Assembly (NCBI GenBank): GCA_012103455.1
Contig: WLWT01000001.1
Coordinates: 496,001-560,000 of the forward strand
DNA: 64,000 bases
From: Gammaproteobacteria bacterium
GTDB taxonomy: Bacteria; Pseudomonadota; Gammaproteobacteria; HK1
Direction of reading: 5' to 3'
Position numbers and translations under genes: made by a program. A model generated the notes under the pieces. That model was not told where the DNA came from. It was given only the letters and a program-made list of their open reading frames with translations, and did no database searches. Positions 1 through 8,357 of this stretch are shown here, one piece after another (the stretch's first letter is position 1; each line of letters opens with the position of its first letter).

Positions 1-426
1 CTCGATGCCATATCGCAGTGGAGAGCGCATTTCTTCTCGTCAACACCGTCCGTCATGACGCTGGAAGACCGCGGGGATTGCGCCACCATTCGTGACACCA
101 GGCCATGCGCTCCCGCGAACATTATCGAATTGACGGGAAACGCTTATCGCGTCTATCGAAGTTGCGAGGGAGCCCGAACACGTAAAGCAATATTGCGAGA
201 TCTCGCCTCAGTGTCGGTTGGTGAAAAAGAACTGGATGAGATACTCGATGATCTGGTGGAAAGAAAGTTGCTGGCAGCACTAAGCGGGCGATACATCGCA
301 TTAGCCATCTGCGGCGAACCCCGTGCTCTCCCCGACAACCGAGAGTACCCTGAAGGAACCGTGGTAGCTCAATACGATGAAATCATCACCGCCAGTAGTC
401 TGGCGGACACAACTGCCGTCGCATAA
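1..426 (+). CDS. RiPP maturation B12-radical SAM C-methyltransferase, C-terminal part (5' end outside window)
   Basis: The frame is open from base 1 to the stop at 424-426. The visible tail matches the C-terminal region of the two other B12 radical SAM proteins of this cluster: a DTRPCA motif followed by a YRSC.GARTR..L helical stretch and an L.ERKLL...G.YIALA segment. The catalytic B12 and radical SAM domains must lie to the left of the window. It runs on the plus strand, opposite to the main proteusin operon, so it belongs to a second transcription unit converging on it. By homology it would methylate unactivated carbons in a proteusin core peptide; that role is inferred from its neighbours. 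The last part of the gene is duplicated downstream at about 714-919. Confidence 0.8.
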   Translation, partial: LDAISQWRAHFFSSTPSVMTLEDRGDCATIRDTRPCAPANIIELTGNAYRVYRSCEGARTRKAILRDLASVSVGEKELDEILDDLVERKLLAALSGRYIALAICGEPRALPDNREYPEGTVVAQYDEIITASSLADTTAVA

Positions 427-1205
427 TCCATTTGAAGCGCGCCGGATGACTTAACCGCCAGGTGTTGATCTGGCCGCTTTCAATGACCCGGGTTGGCACG
501 GATTTTGGCTTTCCGCCGCGCACGATCGGCAATGTCGATGGAATGCGGTCTTCAGAGGCTACATCCATCTTTCGCTCAACGTAGACCGCGGCGGCTTGCC
601 CTTTGGCATTGGAACCATCCGCCGCATCCACCATGCCAAAACCCATTACATTGGGCAAAGCGGACAAGCGTTGTTCGTGTTCATCCAACGCGTTTTGGCA
701 ATTGGATCCATCAGAAGAAAGTCGCTGGCAGCATTAGGCGATCGATAACATCGCGCGATCGATACATCACGTTAGTCATCTGCGGTGAACCCCGTCCCCT
801 CGCTCTCCCCGGCAACCGAGAATATCCTGAGGCGAGAGTACCCTGAGGGAACCGTGGTAGCTCAATACGACGAAGTTATCACCGCCAGTAGTCCGGCGGG
901 AACAACTGCCATCGCATAATCCATTTGAAGCGCGCCGGATGACTTAACCGCCAGGTGTGATCTTGCCGCTTTCAATGACCCGGGTCGGCACGGATTTTTG
1001 CTTTCCGCCGATCACGATCGGCAATGTCGATGGAACGCGGTCTTCAGAGGCTACATCCATCTTTCGCTCAACGTAGACCGCGATGGCTTGCCCTTTGGCG
1101 TTGGAACCGTCCGCCGCATCCACCATGCCGAAACCCGTTACATTGGGCAAAGCGGACAAGCGTTGTTCGTGTTCGTCCAACGCGCTTTGGCAATCGGAGC
1201 CATCG
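267..1205. repeat. Imperfect tandem segmental duplication, unit about 490 bp
   Basis: Two successive units each hold the tail of the plus-strand radical SAM gene followed by the tail of the minus-strand protease. Unit A is about 267-713 and unit B about 714-1205. The radical SAM stop (TAA) recurs at 424-426 and 917-919, an offset of 493 bp. The junction is near 713, where protease-like sequence stops matching and the AGAAAGT(C/T)GCTGGCAGCA radical SAM sequence resumes. The copies differ by scattered substitutions and small internal repeats (for example around 740-770 and 815-850), so the duplication is not very recent. Which copy is ancestral is inferred: unit A carries the intact radical SAM end, unit B the intact protease end. 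Confidence 0.85.
423..713 (-). pseudogene. Duplicated fragment of the trypsin-like protease C-terminal domain
   Basis: The minus strand encodes a piece nearly identical to the last ~85 residues of the downstream protease (944-2215), including DEHEQRLSALPNV, GFGMVDAADGSN, VYVERKMDVASED and PTRVIESG. It has no protease domain, start signal or independent role that I can see, and its frame runs on into the radical SAM tail. It is the protease half of unit A of the segmental duplication. Confidence 0.8.
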
Positions 1206-2215
1206 CATGTGTGGTCATCGGCCGCGGTGACCAACTCCAAATCGAGAGCATCCAATAAGTTTTGGATCTTGCTGAATATGCCAACTGAAGCCGAGCCAGC
1301 GAAATGTTGTCCGACCAGCTCTCCTTGCATGTTCAATACCGGTGCACTGCTATCACCTGGAGCTGCGTAAAACGTTGTAAGCACCTGGTCGGTGAACCCG
1401 GCACGGGCTATCTGTCCGTTGGCAGTCGGGTAGCTAGAAGGTAAACGCAGGTTGACATCTTTGATTTGGGCAATGCTGTAGCTCGTTTGAGCGCCCACTT
1501 TCTGCACGTTCATACCACGCGCCAGCTTGGTCGATACACCGGCCGGTATCCCTAAGCCGGCAATAGCCGCCGTGGCAGCACCTGGAGTCAGTTCGGCGAT
1601 AGCCGCGTCAACCAGATTGTTAAATGCGGTATTACTGAACTTGAGGGGAACCCACTCAGATAAGTTTGCGATGACATCTTGAGGTGCCTGGCCACCCGCG
1701 CTGGCGGCTGGTTGAACAATCTGATCGCCTACATTAGCCAAACCCGAAATGGCGATGACGTGAGAACTACCGACCAGATAGAGCGGCGTCGCTTTGCCCC
1801 GCTTATGGGCGACCATCCCGAAGGTACCGGTCCAACTGAAATTGCCGGCAAGGCTAATAGAACTGCCCGGGGAAGCTGGACGTGACGCTGCATGGAGTTC
1901 AAGCCGGCCGATCTCTTCGACGTCGATGGGAATCGGGCCCAATTCTTCGAGATTCAACTCCGATGGAACGAGGTGTTCGCATCGGTAGGTAGGCAGCTTT
2001 CGTTCTACGTAGACCTTGAGCGTCAGATCATCAATGAGTTGCTGCCCCGAGGTTACTCGCTCAGCGAGACCTATTCCACATACACCCTGCGAATGCATCC
2101 ACGGACAGGCCGGAGCAGCGGTCGCAGGATCCGGTGCCGAACCCACTGATTGAGGCGCGAGCGTCTCGCCAGTCAAGATGTCCAGAGCTTGTCCGATATT
2201 TTGTTCGTTGGCCAT
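944..2215 (-). CDS. Trypsin-like serine protease of the proteusin cluster, with duplicated N-terminal-type domain
   Basis: Predicted S1-fold peptidase of 423 residues. Catalytic residues visible are His at about 152 (GSSHVIA), Asp at about 203 (LVDAAIAEL) and Ser at about 289 (GDSSAPVLN). Before the protease is a small alpha/beta domain (LKVYVERKLP...PIPIDVEEIG) common in this type of bacterial protease; a second copy follows it (residues ~345-423, VYVERKMDVASED). I chose ATG 2215 because GGGGAG sits just upstream and because it lies 2 nt after the previous gene's stop. It is a paralogue of the neighbouring protease (about one half similar by eye). It ends the proteusin operon. Leader-peptide removal from the precursor is the natural guess, in place of the cysteine protease of the polytheonamide cluster, but this is inference. 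Confidence 0.85.
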   Translation of the reverse strand: MANEQNIGQALDILTGETLAPQSVGSAPDPATAAPACPWMHSQGVCGIGLAERVTSGQQLIDDLTLKVYVERKLPTYRCEHLVPSELNLEELGPIPIDVEEIGRLELHAASRPASPGSSISLAGNFSWTGTFGMVAHKRGKATPLYLVGSSHVIAISGLANVGDQIVQPAASAGGQAPQDVIANLSEWVPLKFSNTAFNNLVDAAIAELTPGAATAAIAGLGIPAGVSTKLARGMNVQKVGAQTSYSIAQIKDVNLRLPSSYPTANGQIARAGFTDQVLTTFYAAPGDSSAPVLNMQGELVGQHFAGSASVGIFSKIQNLLDALDLELVTAADDHTCDGSDCQSALDEHEQRLSALPNVTGFGMVDAADGSNAKGQAIAVYVERKMDVASEDRVPSTLPIVIGGKQKSVPTRVIESGKITPGG

Positions 2216-2216
2216 A

Positions 2217-3254
2217 TCACGCTCCCCGTGGTGTTTGTGGGTCCGCATCTGCGGTGACAACCGCAAGTCCTAACTGGTCTAGTACGTTAGTGATCTTGTT
2301 GAAAACACCGACGGTATTGGAACCCGCGAAATGCATCCCTACAACTTCCGAGCGCATGTTGAGAACGGCCGAGCCGGAGTCGCCCGGCGCGCTGTAAAAG
2401 GAGGTCATCACCTGATCGGAGAAACCCACCCGTCCTACCCCGCCTCCGGCCGTCGGATATGCGGTCGGCAAACGTACGTTCACGTCTTTGATCTTCGCAA
2501 TGCTGAACGTGGTAGTGCGCCCCATTTTTTGCACCTCCATGCCGCGTGTCAGTTGGGTGCTAACGCCAACCGGTATACCCAATTGCGCAATAGCGCTGGT
2601 GGTAACATCGGGGTCGAGTTCAGCGATCGCGGCGTCTAAGAGGTTCGGGAAACCGGTTTTACTGAACACGAACGGCACCCAATCGGATAACTGGGCAATC
2701 GTATCCACCGATGACGAGCCACCGTCAAATGCGCCTGGTTGAGTGATCTGCTCGCCTTTGGTGGCCAGACCGGAATTGGCGATGGCATGCGAATTGCTGA
2801 GTAGATATAGCGGAGCATCTTGTCCTTTTTTGCGTACCACCAAGCCGAATGTCGCGGTACTGCTTCTATCCGAGCTGCGGCCAATTGAAAATCCCGGCGG
2901 CGCAGGGCGCACACGCGCGATGTTGCTATGGGGCTGGATCTTGCCAACTTCCTCCACGTCCGTCGGAATGGGAGGCAGTCCAGCTACCTCTATCCAGCTC
3001 GGAACTGGATTGGAACAGCGGCTCTTGGGAAGCTTCTTCTGCACATACACCTTGAGCGCCAGATCGGTTAGCAACTGACCTTCAGTGACTCGCTCGGCCA
3101 AGCCAAGAGCACTAAAAGCATCGTCCGCGATCCATGGCATTGATGATGATGTCAGCGAAGCGGCTTTAGTCTCACCGGTGTGCGGCTCATGATCATCGGT
3201 ATGCGATGCATGATCACAAAGTAAATCGAGGGCGCAGTGAATATGTTCTTCCAT
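2217..3254 (-). CDS. Trypsin-like serine protease of the proteusin cluster
   Basis: A 345-residue S1-fold peptidase. The N-terminal domain (residues ~45-105) carries LALKVYVQKKLP and PIPTDVEEVG. The protease domain shows His156 (LLSNSHAIA), Asp207 (LLDAAIAEL) and Ser293 (GDSGSAVLN), a complete triad with the classical GDSGS sequence. It has no obvious signal peptide, so it probably acts in the cytoplasm or is exported by an unknown route. The start has AGGA at good spacing. Stop and the next gene's start are 1 nt apart, so the two proteases are co-transcribed and translationally linked. It probably arose with its neighbour by duplication. The likely substrate is the modified precursor leader, inferred from position only. 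Confidence 0.85.
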   Translation of the reverse strand: MEEHIHCALDLLCDHASHTDDHEPHTGETKAASLTSSSMPWIADDAFSALGLAERVTEGQLLTDLALKVYVQKKLPKSRCSNPVPSWIEVAGLPPIPTDVEEVGKIQPHSNIARVRPAPPGFSIGRSSDRSSTATFGLVVRKKGQDAPLYLLSNSHAIANSGLATKGEQITQPGAFDGGSSSVDTIAQLSDWVPFVFSKTGFPNLLDAAIAELDPDVTTSAIAQLGIPVGVSTQLTRGMEVQKMGRTTTFSIAKIKDVNVRLPTAYPTAGGGVGRVGFSDQVMTSFYSAPGDSGSAVLNMRSEVVGMHFAGSNTVGVFNKITNVLDQLGLAVVTADADPQTPRGA

Positions 3255-3283
3255 AATGGGAGTCCTACGTGTAAGTGAGAGTC

Positions 3284-3790
3284 CTAGTGTTGCTCACGTA
3301 TCTTCGCGATTGCGTCGGCCAATGTGTCGGGCTGGTTCGAGCCTATCAACAACGATTCCCGGCTGGTATCGGCAAACGTGAGCAGAACGCCGCGGCGGCC
3401 GCTGACGCTGTACGCCTGACCGTCTTTTCCCCACCGGATGCCCCAACCCCCATAGTCTTGAAGTGGCGAGTACGTCACGGCGTTAGCCGAAGTCAGATCG
3501 CTTGGAGCAATTTTCACGTCATCGAGATGAAAAGGAAAAAAGCGCACATAGATACCGTTCGGTTTGACGACGGTGCGAAGCTCGGCGACAAACAATAAGG
3601 CCACGACAATAGCGCACAGCACTGTCACTGCAATCATTAACAGACGGGACCACCGCGGCCGCTTGGGATGGTTTTTACGCCGCATGACAACAACGGTGCC
3701 CGCGATGGTGGCAGCCTGTACAGCAATGATAATGACCCACAGCCAAATCTGCCGGAATTGTTGGGATTCCAAGAATAATACGTCGCTCAT
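3284..3790 (-). CDS. DUF6141 family membrane protein
   Basis: 168 residues with two N-terminal membrane helices (about 13-36 and 48-68), then a soluble PH-like C-terminal part. Family hallmarks are LFLESQQFRQIWLW at the N-terminus, GIYVRFFPFHLD in the middle, and YGGWGIRWG plus AYSVSGRRGVLL towards the end; these match DUF6141 as I know it. Function is unknown. The start ATG overlaps the dehydratase stop (ATGA), so it is co-translated with the proteusin enzymes. In this setting it could serve in membrane docking, export or self-protection, but nothing in the sequence decides. Confidence 0.75.
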   Translation of the reverse strand: MSDVLFLESQQFRQIWLWVIIIAVQAATIAGTVVVMRRKNHPKRPRWSRLLMIAVTVLCAIVVALLFVAELRTVVKPNGIYVRFFPFHLDDVKIAPSDLTSANAVTYSPLQDYGGWGIRWGKDGQAYSVSGRRGVLLTFADTSRESLLIGSNQPDTLADAIAKIREQH

Positions 3791-5643
3791 GTCGTAATCC
3801 TGCCGGATACCACCGCCGCTATCATATTGATGAGGGCCGGCAAAGTTTCAGGATTGGCTGTACTGATCCGCTTGCGTACTTCGTCAAGTGGATTGCCCGC
3901 AAAGAGTGACGCGAGCAGGTGCGGCCTGTCACAGGGCGTGCCCATCGTATATGTGAAACAAGGAACGTCAAAGTTCTCCAGGGCTTGGAGTTCCGCATCC
4001 ACCAGTGACTGTATTTGACTGTGGGCATTCTCGCGCAAAGCGGCCGCGCGTAGAACCTCGAAACAAATACCCCGCGCAGCACCGTCGCGCAGCAGCGCAG
4101 GTTGCAGGGAGTGTTGGAGCAGGGTGTGGTAGGTTGATGTCGAACGCACGACCACACGTGCTTCCATACCTTGCAACGCATCAATGCGTGCAAGAAGAGC
4201 GTCCTTGTGGCCGCTCACCAGATGATACATTTCTTTGAACCCCGCGATCAGATTGTCATCGCGGGCCGGCGATGCCGGCAGTGCCCGAAGCACGGAGAAG
4301 TCCTTGGCCAAGGTGGCGCCAGCCGAAGCGCCGGTGGCAGGTGGCAGGATCGGCAAAATGCCGGTTTCGAGCCAAGCGGGATCGCCGGCGGCACCCTGGA
4401 GCCGGATGGAGCCAACACCCAGCGCTTGCGCGACAGGTGCGGGCAGACGCGGATGAATCAATGTTTCCAGATCGATGATAACAGGTTGTGCGCCTGCAAA
4501 AATAACGTTTTCCCGGTGGATATCGGTTGCCTGTAGAAATCCCAACAAGCACAAAAGTCCGCCCGCGCGCCGCTGTAGTCCGTCAATATCCGCGGTGTCG
4601 CGGCAGGCTACGGGCACTACAGACTCCATCCAGCCATAAGCGCCTCGATCGACCACACTCAGGATGCGAAACGGAGTGCTATATCCCCAGCCATTGACAG
4701 CTTTCAATAACTGCTGAAACCATTTTTCCAACGCTAGTGAACGGGCCTTGTAAACACGCCGGGTTCCATCCGACGTCAGCAATAGCGTAACGGTGCGCCC
4801 TCCCGCATGGGTGTCCCCACAGGACAGTTCAATCTGCTCGACCAAACCTGCGTCGGGAGCGTCAACGCTCAACCGGCCCAACACGGTACTGATGTCCTCT
4901 ACCCAGCGCTCGGCCCGAGCAGCGAGCAACCGGCCGAGTACCGGGTATTCACACAGGAGATTTTTCCAACCTCCGAACGCCAGACCGTCCCCCAACCGCT
5001 CTAGCGAGCTATCGTTTGGCGCGACCATAGTCCATGGGAATTCACCGGCGAGGGCGGCGCGTAGTTCACTCTCTTGCTCTATCGCCTGAGCGGCTAGGGC
5101 ACTTAGGCTCAACAACAACTGGCGTTCAAGCGATGCAAGCGCGCCGCGAGAAAGCATATTGAGCGTTTTGCCGGCTCGAACAACCAGGCGGGCGCATGCT
5201 GCCTGGAGAAACGGCGTAAAAGCCTGCTGCATTGCATCCCCGGAAACTGCACCGCTCCGCTTTGCCGGCGTAACGGTGAGCGGGTCATGCCGGTTAGGTG
5301 TGTAGGCCCGGGTAGGTGTGTAGGCAATGGCCTCGCGCAAAAACCCCAACCAATGAGCGCTAGCACCGGTGCTAAAAGTACCCAAGACCGCTTCGGGACA
5401 AACCGGCCCTAGATTCAGATCCGCAATCCTGGACTCAAGCGCCCCGGCGCCACCGAGGCACTGACGCCACATCGCCGTCAAATCATCGGCGCGCCGCCGT
5501 GGAGCGACGGTAGCTCCGAACTTACCTGCAGCAGTGATACGTTCGTGCAAGGTCCGGGCGTGCAATGCATTCACGACTCGCACTCTTCGCGTTTCATCGT
5601 GCAGTCTCGCCCCACTTAGTTTTGCAGCAAGATGGACGGCCAC
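3787..5643 (-). CDS. Stand-alone LanM-type dehydratase (DUF4135), PoyF-like
   Basis: 618 residues covering only the N-terminal lanthipeptide dehydratase domain of LanM. The kinase-like active-site elements are visible: VYKAR (Lys299), DIHREN (374-379) and IIDLETL (389-395), plus the RSTSTYH segment of the elimination part. The C-terminal LanC-like zinc cyclase is absent; full LanM enzymes are about 900-1100 residues. The end is natural, overlapping the next gene by ATGA, so this looks like a dedicated dehydratase and not a truncation. The polytheonamide PoyF has this same architecture and dehydrates the first core Thr; the predicted core here also begins with Thr. The start overlaps the methyltransferase end by 28 bp. 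Confidence 0.85.
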   Translation of the reverse strand: MAVHLAAKLSGARLHDETRRVRVVNALHARTLHERITAAGKFGATVAPRRRADDLTAMWRQCLGGAGALESRIADLNLGPVCPEAVLGTFSTGASAHWLGFLREAIAYTPTRAYTPNRHDPLTVTPAKRSGAVSGDAMQQAFTPFLQAACARLVVRAGKTLNMLSRGALASLERQLLLSLSALAAQAIEQESELRAALAGEFPWTMVAPNDSSLERLGDGLAFGGWKNLLCEYPVLGRLLAARAERWVEDISTVLGRLSVDAPDAGLVEQIELSCGDTHAGGRTVTLLLTSDGTRRVYKARSLALEKWFQQLLKAVNGWGYSTPFRILSVVDRGAYGWMESVVPVACRDTADIDGLQRRAGGLLCLLGFLQATDIHRENVIFAGAQPVIIDLETLIHPRLPAPVAQALGVGSIRLQGAAGDPAWLETGILPILPPATGASAGATLAKDFSVLRALPASPARDDNLIAGFKEMYHLVSGHKDALLARIDALQGMEARVVVRSTSTYHTLLQHSLQPALLRDGAARGICFEVLRAAALRENAHSQIQSLVDAELQALENFDVPCFTYTMGTPCDRPHLLASLFAGNPLDEVRKRISTANPETLPALINMIAAVVSGRITT

Positions 5644-6848
5644 TGCTCGACTTGCGCCGGCGCGTTCAAAGCATAGCGCCTGAACAACCGCACTTCACCT
5701 GCACGCCTGTCGTTGCCTACCCGCATGGTCGATAGGTAGTAGCGCTCCGCTTTCAAGACCTCGTTCTGGAACCTGCGCACTTCATCCGCCAGTTCAGTGC
5801 GATCCCGGCCCGGGTTGGCTGAAGCGAGATGTGCCGTTAAAGCAGGAAGCTGTTCTTTCGCCGGTATTACACCATCAACGTACACATCGACGGACAGCGC
5901 AGATCGTGCTGCGGCCTCACGCAACTCGCGCAGGAAATACGGACCTTGCATATCGCCTACCAAGTCGGCCACCAAGTAGGCAACACCACCCGGCATCAAG
6001 ACATCCGGCAAGCGTTGGACGATGTCTCTCAGGTACCCCAACCCGTCAATGTCACTGCCGTGCGAATACAGCGTTGTGTTGACACCGGGAGGAAATGCGA
6101 CGAACGGCGGATTGCAAGTTAACATATTGACCTGTGGGGATTCGTCCAGCGTATCCTCCAACGCTTGGTCAAGAACCGTGATAGACGCTTGTTTGCCGTT
6201 CAATTGGCGATTCATCTGCACCAGTTCCAATGCAACCGAACCGATGTCGGTAGCCGTGACATCGTCGCAGAACAAGGACATGTACAACGCGGCTATGCCA
6301 CTGCCTGTGCATAGATCCAACGCACGGGCACCGGGGCGCAGTTCCTTCGGATCAAGATAGTAGAGCATCGCGTAGCTGTCGATGCCTACGTAAACATCGT
6401 GAAGAGTTCCGGTCGGGAAGTTGATACGGCGGTCGATCATCAAATCGACGCCGAAAGCGCTAATGAGCTGTATCGTGGAGGGCACGATACGATCGTCCTC
6501 GGCGCCCACGATGTTGGCTTCGAGCAGATGATCAGCGGTAGCTTTGTCGGCATCGGACAGTTCGGCACGCTGTAGCGGTCTTCCCACCATGAGGCACTGC
6601 AACAGTTCGAGACCACTATCATTCGCCAGCACAGAATCGAAGAATTCGATAACGTTCCCGCGCGATGCCTGGTTGATGGCCGAGGGCATCACGCAGTATA
6701 GATTGCTACTCGCAATGAATTTATATGCTTGGTGGAAGCGCGTGCGATGCAGATATTTGCGCAGTGCGTCAACGCCCCTTACGGCCGAGGGGCTTAGGAG
6801 CGCTGGCGCAAGATCTGCTTGTTGATATGTCGGCTCCGGCTCCAGCAT
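5616..6848 (-). CDS. Class I SAM-dependent methyltransferase, probable PoyE-like Asn N-methyltransferase
   Basis: 410 residues. A helical N-terminal part (~1-165) precedes a Rossmann methyltransferase domain with motif I LDLCTGSG (177-184), the acidic ATDIG motif (199-203) and CNPPF (245-249). The (N/D)PPF signature is that of methyltransferases acting on amide or amino nitrogen (HemK/PrmC, DNA N-methylases), which fits methylation of Asn side-chain amides. Polytheonamide PoyE and aeronamide AerE do that on multiple Asn of the core, and the core here has nine Asn. The exact assignment to the PoyE family is inference from context plus the motif. It starts 10 bp after the epimerase stop. Confidence 0.75.
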   Translation of the reverse strand: MLEPEPTYQQADLAPALLSPSAVRGVDALRKYLHRTRFHQAYKFIASSNLYCVMPSAINQASRGNVIEFFDSVLANDSGLELLQCLMVGRPLQRAELSDADKATADHLLEANIVGAEDDRIVPSTIQLISAFGVDLMIDRRINFPTGTLHDVYVGIDSYAMLYYLDPKELRPGARALDLCTGSGIAALYMSLFCDDVTATDIGSVALELVQMNRQLNGKQASITVLDQALEDTLDESPQVNMLTCNPPFVAFPPGVNTTLYSHGSDIDGLGYLRDIVQRLPDVLMPGGVAYLVADLVGDMQGPYFLRELREAAARSALSVDVYVDGVIPAKEQLPALTAHLASANPGRDRTELADEVRRFQNEVLKAERYYLSTMRVGNDRRAGEVRLFRRYALNAPAQVEQWPSILLQN

Positions 6849-6858
6849 ATTTATCTGC

Positions 6859-8343
6859 TCATCCGCCCTTCGATGCAGCCTTGCTGGTCCACGAGCACCC
6901 CCCCCCCTGGAACATGTGTTGAAGTGTCGCTAGCGTCGTTGGCTCAGGAATTCCGTGTTCAAAACAAGCTTTGAGGGCAATTTCTCCGACCGTCCGGTTG
7001 CCTTCTCTAACCTGATTTCCAAGACTCATAAGGTAGCTGGCAAGGTCTTCGCGTTCAAAGCGGATCTGATTACGGGTGGTGGATAGCGCAAAACCCAATG
7101 TTTCGTCGCTATAGTGAAAATCTGGATGAAAACGCATCACGTCTTCCGGCTCGATTTCCTCCGGCATGTGTGTCTCGATCATGTTATCGAGCACCCGCCC
7201 GAAGTCTTCAGCGTCCGTAAATGTTTGCTCGTCGAATACGATATAACCGAGCGGCCAGCGGTCACTGGCCGCGCACGGACTGATGAGCTTCACTGTCTTG
7301 CTGACCACATTCAACAGAAAGCCGGAGACACAGGCGATGGTCGCCGGCTGAGCTAAGTCGGCGGGCTTGCCGTCCACCTCCGGCATAGCCACCCGTTGGC
7401 GGTTGATCTTCGCCACTTCACGCTCGATCAGCCCCTTACGGCCTTGTGCTTTCTCCCTAAAAGCACCCGCAAGCGCCTTCGGGACTGTTCCGTCACGCAT
7501 CTGTGAGACGACCTCCACATTCAACATTTCTTCAGGTGTGAACGCGGCGTGGATTCTTTGCAATTGTTTTTCCGTGAGCACAGAAAAACGGTTCACACGG
7601 CAGCCGCCCGCCTCGGCGATCGGTAAAAAGCGGCGCAAGCGCTCCACGTGCTTATCGGCTTGCGCGGTGGTGGTCTGTGGATAACCACCCATAATATCGG
7701 CGAAATCGCCAGCGAATTTCTCATAGTCAGGATTATCTAAAGGGTCGGTCGCCCAATAGCAAAAACCCCAGCGGGCGGCGTCTCCGATGCGCTCATGCAG
7801 CGCCTTCAGTATGCGCCGCCACACTGCGGCATTTTCGTCAGAGTAGGGCCACGCGCGAGCAAACTTGGTCGCGCCTACGCCGCAGAACCAACACCCGACC
7901 GTACATCCATCGGTGAGTTCGAGGGCAACCGGTGAGTGAATCAACACGGTATCATAGGCGCCGCTTTCCGCCAGCGAGCGGGCACATTGCCGCTCACGCC
8001 AAGCGTGAATGCGGGGATTGCTCGATGCGCATTCAGCCTTCACCGTCTCACGCCATTGATCTTTATCGTCAAAAAATGCGCGGTACTTGGGGACCGTTGG
8101 GTGCGGTATTACATCGCCGCGGTGGACAGCTGCCGCACACTGTTCATCCCAAAGCGACCGCAGCCATTCCGGATCGAAGCCGAGATTGAACGCCTGCGCA
8201 GCTTGCTGGGGATTGCGCTGCATCAAGTCTCTGAATTTGCCCGACGAGCACCACCACTCAAGCATCCGCTTAGCCTCAGCAACTGATATTTCAGGGTAGT
8301 TCGTGGCCTTCCCTTCTGGCTCGGACTCAAGTACTGCATTCAT
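6859..8343 (-). CDS. Radical SAM RiPP amino acid epimerase, PoyD-like
   Basis: 494 residues. The radical SAM cluster is C147-x3-C151-x2-C154 in the context LTDGCTVGCWFCGVGATKF, followed by GFCYWATDPLDNPDYEKF (193-210) and PQTTTAQ. These are hallmark blocks of the RiPP epimerase family that includes PoyD. A conserved SGFLLNVVSKTVKLISPC block lies in the C-terminal half and the protein ends in a GGGCSW-type tail. The family abstracts alpha-hydrogens to turn L- into D-residues, in PoyD at alternating positions along the core. It sits directly after the C-methyltransferase (14 bp gap). Confidence 0.92.
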   Translation of the reverse strand: MNAVLESEPEGKATNYPEISVAEAKRMLEWWCSSGKFRDLMQRNPQQAAQAFNLGFDPEWLRSLWDEQCAAAVHRGDVIPHPTVPKYRAFFDDKDQWRETVKAECASSNPRIHAWRERQCARSLAESGAYDTVLIHSPVALELTDGCTVGCWFCGVGATKFARAWPYSDENAAVWRRILKALHERIGDAARWGFCYWATDPLDNPDYEKFAGDFADIMGGYPQTTTAQADKHVERLRRFLPIAEAGGCRVNRFSVLTEKQLQRIHAAFTPEEMLNVEVVSQMRDGTVPKALAGAFREKAQGRKGLIEREVAKINRQRVAMPEVDGKPADLAQPATIACVSGFLLNVVSKTVKLISPCAASDRWPLGYIVFDEQTFTDAEDFGRVLDNMIETHMPEEIEPEDVMRFHPDFHYSDETLGFALSTTRNQIRFEREDLASYLMSLGNQVREGNRTVGEIALKACFEHGIPEPTTLATLQHMFQGGGCSWTSKAASKGG

Positions 8344-8357
8344 AATTTAGAATCCCC

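Noticed and set aside
153..338. Minus-strand open frame opposite the radical SAM tail
   Set aside because: It is a shadow of the coding frame on the other strand, with Ser/Arg-rich composition and no start signal.
493..846. Plus-strand open frame in the duplicated region
   Set aside because: It is the reverse of the protease fragment and runs through the duplication junction; it resembles no protein.
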